From: Lampris incognitus
Lineage: Eukaryota > Chordata > Actinopteri > Lampriformes > Lampridae
Length of the DNA: 64,000 bases
Reading direction: 5' to 3'
Assembly: GCF_029633865.1 (NCBI RefSeq)
Contig: NC_079217.1
Coordinates: 38,208,667-38,272,666, forward strand
Position numbers and translations under genes: made by a program
In this document: positions 22,618 through 33,916 of the stretch, one piece after another
Layout of the letters: each line of letters opens with the position of its first letter
How positions within the stretch are numbered: position 1 is the first letter of the stretch
The notes under the pieces: generated by a model
Database searches by the model: none
Told to the model about the DNA's origin: nothing
The model's input: the letters and a program-made list of their open reading frames with translations, nothing else

Positions 22618-24415
22618 GCTACATTCCTATATTGCAAACAATATAATACTGATGTTTGTATTGTACAAGAATGTCACTCAACTGAACAAGATACGAATTT
22701 CTGGAGATTACAATGGGGGTGTGCTTTACGGCTGTCTCATGGGTCAGAACGCTCAGCTGGTGTTTGCATTCTGAAAAACTGTTTTAATGGAAACTTTCAT
22801 TTCTGACTGCGACAAAAAGGGCCACTATATATTCCTTATACTTGAAATTGCAAACTTGAATTATATTATAGCTAATGTTTATGGTTTTAACTCACAAAAG
22901 AATAATGCTTATAACCGTTGGTTACAAAGATACTTGTCTCTGAAGGGCAGAGTTCTGCTCACTAAGGCGTAAAGTATGTCTCATTTAACCTATGCTGTTC
23001 AATCATTATATCAGTGTGTAAATCGATCGACAGGAAGCTCGGCAATCTCTTATGGAAAAACAAAACCCACTGTATGTGAAAATCTGTCATTTTAAATACA
23101 TATAATGGTGGGCTAAATTTTATAGACTTCAGCTCGCTTAACAATACATTCAAAATAAACTAGATCAAACAATATCTTAAAAAAAACACTACTTCTATTT
23201 GGAATTTCATCTCATCACTTTTTTTTCACATTTAGGTGGTCTAAAATTCATTCTGCATTGCAAGTATCGTATTCAAAACAAATCCCGCTCAAACTTTCCA
23301 GTTTTCACCAACAGGTTCTTTTGGCTTGGGCACTGATTTACAAGCACATCTTCTAGCCGCAGAGATATTATATTTGGAACAACTGTGGTATTGTATATAA
23401 GAATAAGTCATTATTTTATGATAAATGGTTTAACAATGGCATGATACTAGTGAGTCAGTTGTTTAATAAAGAAGTGCTATTATACAACTACTCAGAATTT
23501 CTTGCCAGGTATAACCCCAAAAGAGTTTTCTATAGTTTTCAATGCTATCCCATCTGGTATATATACATGTTATTTAGGAATGTTGACTTCTCTATGCCCT
23601 TGTCAATGTCACCCCTGACCCAGTTCAATCTCCATTAGGAAAAGTTTGTTTTCCTTTTCATAGAGGTATGAATTCCAGATTAAGAGCTTTGTTTCAGGCC
23701 AACATCGTTTCTGTTCCTCCAGCAACATTTTAATATTGACTGGAAGAAACCTGGTCCTTACCATAAAAGTTCCTCCTAACAAATAAGGTCAAAAAAGTTT
23801 CATTTAAGTTGATCCATAGATTCTATCCAGTTAAATGTTTCTTTCAAAAGTTAAAGAGTGACATAGTAGATGTAAATTGCTCTTTCTATGAATTACATCC
23901 TGAAACTTGCTCCCATTTATTTTGGTCTTGTACTTTTACATATAAGCTGTGAAAAGATGTCAATCATTTTATAGTTGACAAAATGTTCTCAGATTTTGCT
24001 CTTCATTATAGAAATACTATAGGCTATTTGGTTGCTATGATTATAGTGACCAAGACGTTAATGCATTTTTTTCTGATTAATCTAATTCTACTTCTTGCCA
24101 TTTCCACATTCACAAATGTAAATTTACAAACAAAACAAACCTAATTTCTTTGTATTTATGAACAAAAATGGTACAATATGTGTCAATGATTTTTTCCTCT
24201 CAAAACAAAAAAGCTATTAAAGCAATGAATGTTTGCAGTGTTTTTAAGTGAATTTATTGTCATATACTCGCTTTTTTCTCTCCATCCTAGATTTTTTTCT
24301 TTGTTTCTGTTTGACACTGCTCATCGTTGTATTTTACCCATTATTCATTTGATTCTGTTGTCTTCTTTTGTTATTATGTATGTTGACAGTTTGAAATAAA
24401 GAATTATCAAAAAAA
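22585..24415 (+). mobile_element. L1-C: internally deleted L1/Tx1-type LINE
   Basis: The + strand translation opens with an endonuclease start (RGLRNHVKRK...VQECHS...ANVYGFN) at 22,590-22,900. It then jumps straight to the post-RT motif RWLQRYLSLKGRVLL at 22,915, so the RT core is deleted. Frame-shifted C-terminal parts follow, and the element ends with an AATAAAG tail at about 24,400-24,415. Protein similarity to L1-B is only moderate (about 45% in the endonuclease by eye), unlike the 337-bp segment before it. Confidence 0.75.
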
Positions 24416-24420
24416 GAAAA

Positions 24421-25025
24421 TTAGCCGTGTCTGCGGGTGGGAAGCCGGATGTGGGTATGTGTCCTGGGGGAATAGCATGATCCTACCGCACGCTATGCCT
24501 CCTGGCGAAACTCCTCACTGTCAGGTGAAAAGAAGCGGCTGGCAACTCCACATGTATAGGAGGAGACATGTGGTAGTCTGCAGTGTAGCCCTCCCCGCAT
24601 CAGCAGAGGGGGTGGAGCAGTGACTGGGACGGCTCAGAAAATTAGGGTAATTGGCCGGATACATCCATCCATTATCCAAACCACTTATCCTGCTCTCAGG
24701 GTCGCGGGGATGCTGGAGCCTATCCCAGCAGTCATTGGGCAGCAGGCGGGGAGACACCCTGGACAGGCCGCCAGGCCATCACAGGGCCAACACACACAAT
24801 TTACACCTAGGGACAATTTTAGGACAGCCGATTCACCTGACCTGCATGTCTTTGGACTGTGGGAGGAAACCGGAGCACCCGGAGGAAACCCATGCAGACA
24901 CAGGGAGAACATGCAAACTCCACACAGAGGATGACCTGGGATGACCCCCAAGGTTGGACTACCCTGAGGCTCAAACCCAGGACCTTCTTGCTGTGACCTA
25001 TACAACTGGGGAGAAAAAGGGGGGA
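24421..25025 (+). mobile_element. Fish short interspersed repeat, split by another SINE
   Basis: A known-looking fish repeat running from GCCGTGTCTGCGGGTGGGAA to GGTAATTGGCC, continued after the insert by AACTGGGGAGAAAAAGG. The 3' end style (AATTGG..GAGAAAAA) is shared with the SINE at 50,570-50,963. The insert at 24,663-25,003 is a second SINE. Confidence 0.65.
24663..24999 (-). mobile_element. tRNA-derived SINE, antisense, nested
   Basis: On the - strand it reads from a tRNA-like head (CAGCAAGAAGGTCCTGGGTT..., B-box-like GGTTTGAGCC) to a tail rich in GGATGGATG, the reverse of the ATCCATCC at its left edge. It is inserted in the repeat 24,421-25,025 with ATAC on both sides (24,659-24,662 and 25,000-25,003). 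The same family appears at 39,017-39,150 and 42,067-42,905. Confidence 0.65.
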
Positions 25026-25732
25026 GTTCTCACATCATAAATCAAACCCTGAACTGGTCTGAAGTCCAAAGACAGGGGGCCGATTTCTAAAAGGCAAAGA
25101 ATGTTAATGCATAGTTTTTTTTCTTTTATTTTATGCAATGGATAATTATGAAAACTGACTGGTTACTGATCCATACCACTTGGGGGCAGACCTGCACTTT
25201 TATGTGTATTAGGAGTTCACACGCCTGTCAAAAAGATCAAAAAGCCTGTCTTAATGTAAATATTAATGTATTTTGAATGGCTAAAATATAGAAGCGTTTT
25301 GCTCAAAGATTTTGCAGTGTTGAATATTGACAATGAGAATTGCAGGAAATAAATCAAGCATCAATTTCTAAAATACACACTTGCCTAACTATGCAAAATA
25401 GTCAAACTGCCATGAAAAATCCCCCAAAAAAGAGAAAAAAACCTACACCGCCATATGAATATATTATATGTACCATATTCAAATAAAGCTCACAATCATT
25501 TTGGGGTTCGAAAAGGGATGGTGAGAAAACACACTTCCTGTGGGTAGATGCTTGTACTGGTGGTGTGAGTGCGTGCATGACACACGCAGACAAAGAGATT
25601 TAAAAAAAAAAATATTTGGTCTACTTTGATGAGTTTTCCTGCTTACCAAGTTTGTCGAGACCGTTTTCTAGTTTTCAACATAGCTTATACATTCAAAGAG
25701 GCAAACGAGACGAGAAAGGCAATCCTGAGAAA
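25026..25732. other. Upstream region of CD3E
   Basis: About 700 bases between the nested SINEs and the CD3E start codon. AT-rich, with no clear repeat and no TATA box that I can defend; it should contain the CD3E promoter and 5' UTR. Confidence 0.4.
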
Positions 25733-26450
25733 ATGACCAGACTTGGCTGCATGCTTGTTGCCTTCCTCATGCTCAGGACTGCTGTGAAGGGTGATGATGG
25801 TAAATATAAAACTGTTTCCTGCTTGTTCTTTGTCATTGTATTATTTATTTAGTATGTGGCCCTTCTTACATTATCCATACTAGATTCAGACCACCACATC
25901 TCCTGATAAGAAACATACGAGTCTATGGAAGAGGCATTCTACAACTTTCTCAGTTATGCCTGATTTTGTCCTGTGCTGCATACTGTATTTGCTGCTCTGT
26001 AAATTTAGTTCTATGCCAATCTGCTGTATGTCTTGTCTGCTTAATGTTGCTTTGGCTGCTTTCATGCCTTGTTGCCTTTGTGAAGTATTTGTGACTACCC
26101 TTGAAATGTGCAGGTTAAAACATACATGTATGTATTTATGTGTATACAGTGTGTATACTACAACTACTGATTAAAGCAGTGACTCACAATATTATTTGTA
26201 ATGAACATTTTTAAGAAAATTACCTTAATATTATACTGTTTGATCATATATAGTATATACATATACATATACATATATATATATATAAAATCCAGTGAGT
26301 AAACTAAATTCTTTATGAGACAGCACAAGCCTGTCAAGCACAAGCCTAAGCAATCATTAGCATGATTGCCTAAGCCTAAGCCTAAGCACAAGCCTAAGCA
26401 ATCATTAGCATTGCTTATGGCATGAAACAGGCTTGTACTATCTCAGAATT

Positions 26451-26540
<90 letters not shown>

Positions 26541-26549
26541 CATACATAT

Positions 26550-26600
<51 letters not shown>

Positions 26601-28298
26601 TTAAGCTCAAACAACATTTTCAAGCTAAAATTGTGTCCTTTTTAGAACCACCAGTTGAACCACGTGTATTCTTCTCGGGGATAAAGTTTACTATGATCTG
26701 TCCATGGAAGGATTTGACATGGTACAAAGGAAACAACAAAGAATCAGAAAATGACGAAAATACATTGACCAAACAGTATAACATGGAAAACAAGGGTGTT
26801 TACTGTTGCACTAATGATAGTCACATCTACCAATTTTATGTCAGAGGAAAAGGTGAGTAAAGCGTTTGCTGGTTTTCACACATACTAAGCACCACTGCTG
26901 TTAAGAGACAGTTGTTTCCATCATTCCGTTTAAACTTCTCCTTCACTTGCCAGTGTGTGAAAACTGCTATGAGATGAACGGGATTATTGTTTTCCTCATC
27001 GTTGCTGGAGACATAGCGCTAACAACAGTTGTGATTCTGCTGGCATTCTTCTCTGCCAAGAGGCAGGATTCAACCACAAGCACATCTACCAAAGGTTGGG
27101 CCATACTTTGAATCAAATTGTCTAGTGCCACTATGTTCTTGGGGCCATGATTTATTTGTATAGCCCAAAATCACAAACTAGTCCCAAAGAGCTTTACAAT
27201 CAGTGGAATATATGACATTCCATGCATGTCCTTAGACCCTCAACTCAGATGAGGAAACCTACAAAAAAAAAAAAAAACTTATTAGGGAAAGAAATGGGAG
27301 AAACCTCAGGAAGAGCAGCAGAGGAAGGATCCCTCTTCCAGGACAGACAGACATGCAAAAGGTGTCGAGTGCACAGAGTAGACAAGAGTAACTGAATTAT
27401 AATGTACCATCATAGATTACACACAGCGAGGTAATGTCGAATATGTACAGTTAATACACAGATTATAGTAAAGCAAATTTACATGTCCTGGGTTATAAAA
27501 ACTGATGTCCAGCTGTAGTTGAAAACATCATATTAATCAGTTTTGGGCAAAGCAAGTATTGCCTGATTTTTGCTGCTAAATGCTTCCAAAACACCCGACC
27601 ATGAGCAGGTGTTTATGTCAGCATGATTGAAGGCCTTGCCATTTTGAAAGCAAAGGGCCAGGTATCGAATTTCAGTACAGAGCTCTGTAAGTCATTTTGC
27701 TGCAAATGCATCAAGACTGACACTAAAACTGTTTCTGATAACACACGCAATGAAAGCCACGTTATATGATTTATCCACAACAGGGTCGTCTCGGGCAGCA
27801 GGTCGCAGCGGTCCGCCTGTCCCCTCACCTGACTATGAGGTGGGTGCAGCCATTGGGTCTCACTTTGGAACAAGGAATGCATTTGTTTTTCGGTTTTTTG
27901 TTTTTTGTTTTTGTTTTTGTTTTTGTTTTGTTTTTGTTTTTTGCTGTTCAGTTTTTTGATCATTTGTTTAAAAAAGGTATTGAAAACAAAATCAGTAAGT
28001 TGAAAATGAAATCAATACATGAAGTCGTAGAAGTAGTTAACAACTGTAGTGTTTAGCAGGCAGTTGGTCAATATTTTTCCACAGTGTATCTTGCTTTTCA
28101 TGTAAGCAATTCTGTCTAGTTTTCCCCCAAACATCAAAAAGCACATTTGCAGCAATCCTTTGACATACACGTGTAAAAGGTTATTGGTAATGGCACTACA
28201 AAATACATGACCCATCTGTATTGTTTGTGTTTTTACAGCCACTGAGACCTCAAACCCGAAACCCAGATACTTACTCTACAGTACACAGGACTGGCTAG
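25733..28298 (+). CDS. cd3e: CD3-epsilon, T-cell receptor signalling chain
   Basis: Five coding exons: 25,733-25,799, 26,646-26,852, 26,954-27,094, 27,784-27,839 and 28,239-28,298; 531 nt, 176 residues. All borders are GT-AG and phases agree (1,1,1,0). Exon 1 is the signal peptide (MTRLGCMLVAFLML). Exon 2 is the Ig domain with Cys in TMICPW and YCC, plus LTWYKG. Exon 3 gives the stalk CENC and a membrane segment with an Asp (VAGDIALTT), which pairs with basic residues of the TCR chains. Exon 4 has the proline-rich PPVPSPDYE. Exon 5 completes the ITAM (YEPL, nine residues, YSTV) and the stop. The CENC plus PPVP plus ITAM order identifies epsilon rather than gamma/delta. It faces CD3-gamma/delta tail to tail. 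Confidence 0.92.
26285..26445. mobile_element. Penelope-like element end fragments, inverted pair, in CD3E intron 1
   Basis: The right part (26,402-26,445: ATTGCTTATGGCATGAAACA and onward) matches the end of the Penelope-like piece at 34,360-34,400. The left part (26,287-26,340) matches the same family in the opposite direction (GAGACAGCACAAGCCTGTC). Between them are CCTAAG-rich short tandem units. It is followed by a long CA/TA microsatellite. Confidence 0.6.
26460..26597. repeat. (CA)n/(TA)n microsatellite in CD3E intron 1
   Basis: About 60 bases of CA, then TA and mixed ATAC, then CA again, ending 48 bases before exon 2 of CD3E. Confidence 0.97.
27120..27420. mobile_element. Interspersed fish repeat in CD3E intron 3
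   Basis: Sequence with TTTATTTGTATAGCCCAAAA, AAAGAGCTTTACAATC and GGAGAAACCTCAGGAAGAGC, phrases that recur in percomorph short repeats (non-autonomous). Boundaries and class are not determined. Confidence 0.5.
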
Positions 28299-28385
28299 AG
28301 TCATCTAGAGTCATCTGGAGACACCGAGAGACATTTGGAGACATCTGGAGTCATCTAGAGACATCTAGAGTCATCTGGACTTCCG
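28289..28385. repeat. Minisatellite at the CD3E stop codon
   Basis: About eight imperfect units of 10-12 bases (GAGTCATCTA / GAGACATCTG) begin right at the stop codon of CD3E and run into its 3' UTR. The stop TAG itself belongs to the first unit (GGCTAGAGTCATC). Confidence 0.85.
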
Positions 28386-29499
28386 GTTCACAGAGCTAAA
28401 CCCTGCATACACTTGTTCATAAAACCACACTGTGAGGTTTTCACATAGCACACGGTGATATAGTGTCAGAATAGAGATACTGATGACTTTATATGGGCTT
28501 GCTTAGAGGAGCGCTTTACAAGGTACCACTGTACACGTCAAGGTACACGTCACAGGTATGGAATAGTTACTGCTGGTATAGAATAGTTGCTGCTTTAAAC
28601 ACATTGATAAATATTGTTGTACATATCTGTTTTCTACTGTAATCAAATTTCACTATGACTTTGTTGGGTTGAATGATTTTGTTGGAAACCTGCAACGTCA
28701 CCACAGGCAGCAGCAATCTGCTATTGACTGTGGGCCTGCTAATTTGTTGTATCGAGTTATTTTGCATTGCCTGTTTCATGTCCCCAAGGCCTAACAAGCT
28801 TAACACCCAACATGAGAGATCGTACCCGAAGTGAACAGTGTTAAAACTGAATGGGCCTAGAATTTAACAGTGAGCAACCTGGTCTTCATAGCTTTGCTTG
28901 TTGTGGGAAGCAGCCAACAGATGCTCTTACAAACACAGAGCTATACTTTGTTGTACACAGGCTCAAAACCACAGCTCGCATAGTACGCCCTCACCATGAT
29001 CTGTGCTGTCTTTCCATTGTTCCTGTTTCTCGTGTGACTGACATTTTTAACTGTTGATAATCAAAGTACCGTACCACAGTATTCTTAGAAACGTTTGACA
29101 AATTTAGAAGTATTTTTTTCTTCAGAGTATATCTTACACAGTAGTCAACACAAATGGAAAGAATGAGCAACGCATGTGCCTCGGGTTGCCTGCACAGCGT
29201 TCCTGCGGCCCTGCCGCAGAAAACAGTAACGATGATGATGACGGAAATGGAGGCTGAAAACAAGATGCCACTGGATGTCTTATCTGCAACCAAAATAAAG
29301 ATGACTGATTGGTCCCTTTTGTTTTGTCTGACTGTTTCATAGCTCAGAGTAGATTTCAATGGAACTACACCCACATGACAGTGCTTAATGAAACGAGTCT
29401 ACATCTGCTGTGTTCATATATATGTAAATGTATGAGAGAGAACAAATTCTCTTGGCCTATCTCAGAGAAGTTGTGGCAAACTCCCATGCATGGACTTAC

Positions 29500-29500
<1 letters not shown>
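28386..29500. other. CD3E downstream region, no gene recognised
   Basis: Unique-looking sequence with some CD3E 3' UTR presumably at its start. The short open frames do not show conserved motifs. Confidence 0.4.
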
Positions 29501-29676
<176 letters not shown>

Positions 29677-29689
29677 TCCCCATTGGCAT

Positions 29690-29925
29690 ACAGAAATCAG
29701 AAACCACCTAACTTGGGACATTTTACAGGTCCCCGTGAGGAAAAGTGTCTAGTTTCGGTTTAGGACTTGGGTTTAGGGTTAAGGTGAGAATTAGGATTAG
29801 ATTAAGGTTAAGGTAAGGGTTAAAGTTAGGCATGTAGTTATGATGGTTAAGGACTAGGGAATGAATGTAGTCAATGATGGGTCCCCACAAGGATAGGGTG
29901 ATGTGTGTGTGTGTGTGTGTGACAT
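29690..29925. repeat. GGTCCCC/GTTAGGG-rich fish interspersed repeat
   Basis: Begins near GTGGTCCCCATTGG, contains degenerate GGTTTAGGGTTAAGG units and ends GGTCCCCACAAGGATAG followed by (TG)n. This is a common non-coding fish repeat structure; the element class is not resolved. Confidence 0.55.
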
Positions 29926-30334
29926 TGTAATCTATTGGATGTGTGTGCGCTGCTTCCCCTGAATGTCCCTTGTGCCCCCCCCCCCCATTCTTGTTCCAAT
30001 CATTTGTTTATACTCTTTTTTTCTTTATTTCTAGCCCTCCCTCGTTCCTTCCGCTCTCCTATCTGCCACTCACCCACTCAACCGCTCCGTCGTCTCTGGT
30101 GAAACAGATTGAAATAGACCCCTGGGACAAAAAGTTTCTTGCCCTCACTCTCACAAGATTGTATGAAATGAAAAAAAAAGACAAACAAACAAATAGTTAG
30201 AAAAAAAACAGATTAGGGACCATTTGAATTTTCTTAAAATGAACCGGGGACATTATTTACCACATGGCAGTGCACATTTATGAAGATTTATTTGTAAGAA
30301 CATTTCACTTTATCTTCATATTTAAAGCATTACA
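29926..30334. other. No gene recognised
   Basis: C-rich then A-rich sequence between repeats and the second DD36E element; an 85-codon frame at 29,943 has no recognisable motif. Confidence 0.4.
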
Positions 30335-30336
30335 TA

Positions 30337-31556
30337 CACTCACCGGCCACTTTATTAGGCACACCTGTCCAACTGCTCGTTAACGCAAATTTCTAATCAG
30401 CCAATCACATGGCAGCAACTCAATGCATTTAGGCATGTAGACATGGTCAAGACGATCTGCTGCAGTTCAAACCGAGCATCAGAATGGGGAAGAAAGGTGA
30501 TTTAAGTGACTTTGAACATGGCATGGTTGTTGGTGCCAGACGGGCTGGTCTGAGTATTTCAGAAACTGCTGATCTACTGGGATTTTCATGCACAACCATC
30601 TCTAGGGTTTACAGAGAATGGTCCGAAAAAGAGAAAATATCCAGTGAGCGGCAGTTCTGTGGGCGAAAATGCCTTGTTGATGCCAGAGGTCAGAGGAGAA
30701 TGGCCAGACTGGTTCGAGCTGATAGAAAGGCAACAGTAACTCAAATAACCACTCATTACAACCGAGGTATGCAGAAGAGCATCTCTGAACGCACAACACG
30801 TCAAACCTTGAGGCAGATGGGCTACAGCAGCAGAAGACCACACCGGATGCCACTCCTGTCAGCTAAGAACAGGAAACTGAGGCTACAATTCGCACAGGCT
30901 CACCAAAATTGGACAATAGAAGATTGGAAAAACGTTGCCTGGTCTGATGAGTCTCGATTTCTGCTGCGATATTTGGATGGTAGGGTCAGAATTTGGCGTC
31001 AACAACATGAAAGCATGGATCCATCCTGCCTTGTATCAACGGTTCAGGCTGCTGGTGGTGGTGTAATGGTGTGGGGGATATTTTCTTGGCACACTTTGGG
31101 CCCCTTAGTACCAATTGAGCATCGTGTCAATGCCACAGCCTACCTGAGTATTGTTGCTGACCATGTCCATCCCTTTATGACCACAGTGTTCCCATCTTCT
31201 GATGGCTACTTCCAGCAGGATAACGCGCCATGTCATAAAGCTCGAATCATCTCAGACTGGTTTCTTGAAAATGGCAATGAGTTCACTGTACTCAAATGGC
31301 CTCCACAGTCACCAGATCTCAATCCAATAGAGCACCTTTGGGATGTGGTGGACCGGGAGATTTGCATCATGGATGTGCAGCCGACAAATCTGCAGCAACT
31401 GCGTGATGCTATCATGTCAATATGGACCAAACTCTCTGAGGAATGTTTCCAGTACCTTGTTGAATCTATGCCACGAAGGATTAAGGCAGTTGTGAAGGCA
31501 AAAGGGGGTCCAACCCGGTACTAGCAAGGTGTACCTAATAAAGTGGCCAGTGAGTG
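30337..31556 (+). mobile_element. Tc1/mariner element, DD36E type, copy 2 (complete)
   Basis: A 1,220-bp element flanked by TA (30,335-30,336 and 31,557-31,558) with CACTCACCGGCCACTTTATT ends. It is about 97% alike to 3,900-5,118 and keeps a full transposase frame. The right flank is a (TG)n array that begins inside the target region. Confidence 0.95.
30484..31524 (+). CDS. Tc1-family transposase (DD36E), full length
   Basis: 346 residues, the family's natural length, ending KAKGGPTRY. The DNA-binding region covers residues ~1-115 and includes [12 protein letters not shown] and the RRP-type linker near SSRRPHR. Catalytic residues: Asp in AWSDES, Asp in QQDNAPCH and Glu in PIEHLWD, with 36 residues between the last two (DD36E, Incomer-type). 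No stop or shift is present. It differs from copy 1 by about 16 residues. One change, SRTT to SCTT in the helix-turn-helix region, could affect DNA binding. Activity cannot be judged from sequence. Confidence 0.92.
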   Translation: MGKKGDLSDFEHGMVVGARRAGLSISETADLLGFSCTTISRVYREWSEKEKISSERQFCGRKCLVDARGQRRMARLVRADRKATVTQITTHYNRGMQKSISERTTRQTLRQMGYSSRRPHRMPLLSAKNRKLRLQFAQAHQNWTIEDWKNVAWSDESRFLLRYLDGRVRIWRQQHESMDPSCLVSTVQAAGGGVMVWGIFSWHTLGPLVPIEHRVNATAYLSIVADHVHPFMTTVFPSSDGYFQQDNAPCHKARIISDWFLENGNEFTVLKWPPQSPDLNPIEHLWDVVDREICIMDVQPTNLQQLRDAIMSIWTKLSEECFQYLVESMPRRIKAVVKAKGGPTRY

Positions 31557-31563
31557 TATATGT

Positions 31564-31630
<67 letters not shown>
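31564..31630. repeat. (TG)n(TA)n microsatellite between two Tc1 elements
   Basis: About 55 bases of TG followed by TATATATATA, the TA array into which the fold-back element is inserted. Confidence 0.97.
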
Positions 31631-32827
31631 CACTACCGTTCAAAAGTTTGGGATCACCCAAACAATTTTGTGTTTTCCATGAAAAGTCACACTTATTCAC
31701 CACCATATGTTGTGAAATGAATAGAAAATAGAGTCAAGACATTGACAAGGTTAGAAATAATGATTTGTATTTGAAATAAGATTTTTTTTACATCAAACTT
31801 TGCTTTCGTCAAAGAATCCTCCATTTGCAGCAATTACAGCATTGCAGACCTTTGGCATTCTAGCTGTTAATTTGTTGAGGTAATCTGGAGAAATTGCACC
31901 CCATGCTTCCAGAAGCAGCTCCCACAAGTTGGATTGGTTGGATAGGCACTTCTTTGAGCAGACTGAGTTTCTGGAGCATCACATTTGTGGGGTCAATTAA
32001 ACGCTCAAAATGGCCAGAAAAAGAGAACTTTCATCTGAAACTCGACAGTCTATTCTTGTTCTTAGAAATGAAGGCTATTCCATGCGAGAAATTGCTAAGA
32101 AATTGAAGATTTCCTACACCGGTGTGTACTACTCCCTTCAGAGGACAGGACAAACAGGCTCTAACCAGAGTAGAAAAAGAAGTGGGAGGCCGCGTTGCAC
32201 AACTGAGCAAGAAGATAAGTACATTAGAGTCTCTAGTTTGAGAAACAGACGCCTCACAGGTCCCCAACTGGCATCTTCATTAAATAGTACCTGTTAGAGC
32301 CTGTTTGTGCTGTCCTCTGAAGGGAGTAGTACACACCGGTGTAGGAAATCTTCAATTTCTTAGCAATTTCTCGCATGGAATAGCCTTCATTTCTAAGAAC
32401 AAGAATAGACTGTCGAGTTTCAGATGAAAGTTCTCTTTTTCTGGCCATTTTGAGCGTTTAATTGACCCCACAAATGTGATGCTCCAGAAACTCAATCTGC
32501 TCAAAGAAGTGCCCATCCAACCAATCCAACTTGTGGGAGCTGCTTCTGGAAGCATGGGGTGCAATTTCTCCAGATTACCTCAACAAATTAACAGCTAGAA
32601 TGCCAAAGGTCTGCAATGCTGTAATTGCTGCAAATGGAGGATTCTTTGACGAAAGCAAAGTTTGATGTAAAAAAAATCTTATTTCAAATACAAATCATTA
32701 TTTCTAACCTTGTCAATGTCTTGACTCTATTTTCTATTCATTTCACAACATATGGTGGTGAATAAGTGTGACTTTTCATGGAAAACACGAAATTGTTTGG
32801 GTGATCCCAAACTTTTGAACGGTAGTG
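31631..32827. mobile_element. Fold-back derivative of a DD38E Tc1 element
   Basis: A 1,197-bp palindromic element. Left arm 31,631-32,165 and right arm 32,293-32,827 are each 535 bases and almost perfectly complementary. The loop 32,166-32,292 is 127 bases. Each arm is made of the 3' terminal repeat and C-terminal coding part joined to the 5' UTR and transposase N-terminus of the family present in full at 56,126-57,743. The real 5' end is lost, so both ends are copies of the 3' end (CACTACCGTTCAAAAGTTTG). It lies in a TA array. It has no complete transposase and could only move with one supplied in trans. Confidence 0.92.
32010..32297 (+). pseudogene. DD38E transposase N-terminus, in left arm and loop of the fold-back
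   Basis: The first ~93 residues (MARKRELSSETRQSIL to NSTC) equal the N-terminal DNA-binding region of the transposase at 56,538 apart from single changes. The frame ends where the sequence turns back. A partial second copy is on the - strand of the right arm (32,448 downward). No catalytic residue is present. Confidence 0.85.
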
Positions 32828-32995
32828 TATATATATACTATGTGTGTGTGTATAAATATATAACATTTTTTTTCCCGAAACAGTCAATGGTGTTGTGAGT
32901 GCTCGACAAATGAGAAGCGGAATATCAACACAGATACAGGAAAAAAGATTTTAATAAATTGTAGTACTGGCCTGTTTTGTGCGTCTCACACGAAA

Positions 32996-33037
32996 GCAGC
33001 TGGTGAGTGCAAGACGCCCGAAACCGGCCTGTACTGC
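32996..33037 (+). ncRNA. Hammerhead-ribozyme-like motif (variant core), Penelope 5' side
   Basis: Order of parts: GCAG (stem I strand), CTGGTGA (core; the consensus is CTGANGA, so the fourth base is changed), 13-base stem-II interval, GAAAC, a 6-base loop, GTA (cleavage triplet), CTGC (stem I partner). It has the same architecture as 34,350-34,393. The core change makes self-cleavage doubtful. Confidence 0.5.
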
Positions 33038-33544
33038 AATGTATTAAAATCTTTTTTCCTGTATGCGTGTTGATATATATATATATACAAACGTAGCAGA
33101 AAATGAAACATCACCTAACCCACCCTACAGTGACACCGTGGCCACAAACATCGGTGAGCAGTTTTTTTAACTTTTGGATAAGTGCTTTACCCCGGACCAT
33201 CAACTGAGGAAGATATTCAATAGGAACACCATCAAAATTTAGTTACAGCTGCATGCCTAACATTCAACAAATGACATCATCCCACAACACAAGAATCATA
33301 TGAACAAATAAATGACACCTTCTTCACAGTTGGACTCCCCCAACTGCAACTGCCGTGTGAACGACTCATGCCCCCTCGAAAGAAAATGCCAGAGGAAGGG
33401 AGCTATCTACCAAGCTACGGTGACGAGAGATGACAACGGCAAAATAGAGACATACGTCGGTCTAACAGAGGGAACATTCAGAAAGAGGTTTAATGCACAC
33501 GTGCAGCTTTAGAAACAACCGTTTAAAGAACGTAACATCTTTAA

Positions 33545-33916
33545 AAGCAAGCTTAGAGAGGCTTCGAATACTGCTGAAAAGACCTAGATGGTGTAGTGCA
33601 AGTGAAATGTTTGTGGCTGCAGGAGTCAATACCTTTCAGGCACTTCTAAGAAATCTCATGTATAAATTTATTTGCCAGCCCAGTGACTTTGATAATGTAA
33701 TCATCAAGGGTTTAACTAATACAAGACTCAGTGCCACACGCTACCAATCCCGGCAGTGGGACCACTGGTATAGCTGCCTTCTTATAACACACTGATTTGT
33801 TCCATTTATGTTATTTATTATGTTTGCTCTTTGTATTGTCTGGGGTTTGTCTTTTACCTATTTGTCTTTGTCTGTTATGGACCCTGAGTCTGCAATAAAG
33901 TTTTGAATTGAATTGA
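33545..33916 (+). mobile_element. LINE 3' tail inserted in the Penelope-like fragment
   Basis: About 370 bases ending in AATAAAGTTTTGAATTGAATTG, with an 8-bp repeat ATCTTTAA on both sides (33,537-33,544 and 33,917-33,924). The short translation has a LINE C-terminal look (NTRLSATRYQSRQWDHWYS). The clade is not determined. Confidence 0.6.

Noticed and set aside
24620-25005. Overlapping ~100-codon frames
   Set aside because: They lie in the nested SINEs, which are non-coding.
27750-27959. Independent small gene at CD3E exon 4
   Set aside because: The reading frame is only the extension of exon 4 through its splice donor into a T-rich intron; phase and homology fit CD3E.
29760-29835. Interstitial telomere-like repeat (GGGTTA units)
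   Set aside because: Units are degenerate and lie inside a common fish interspersed repeat; no run of exact TTAGGG.
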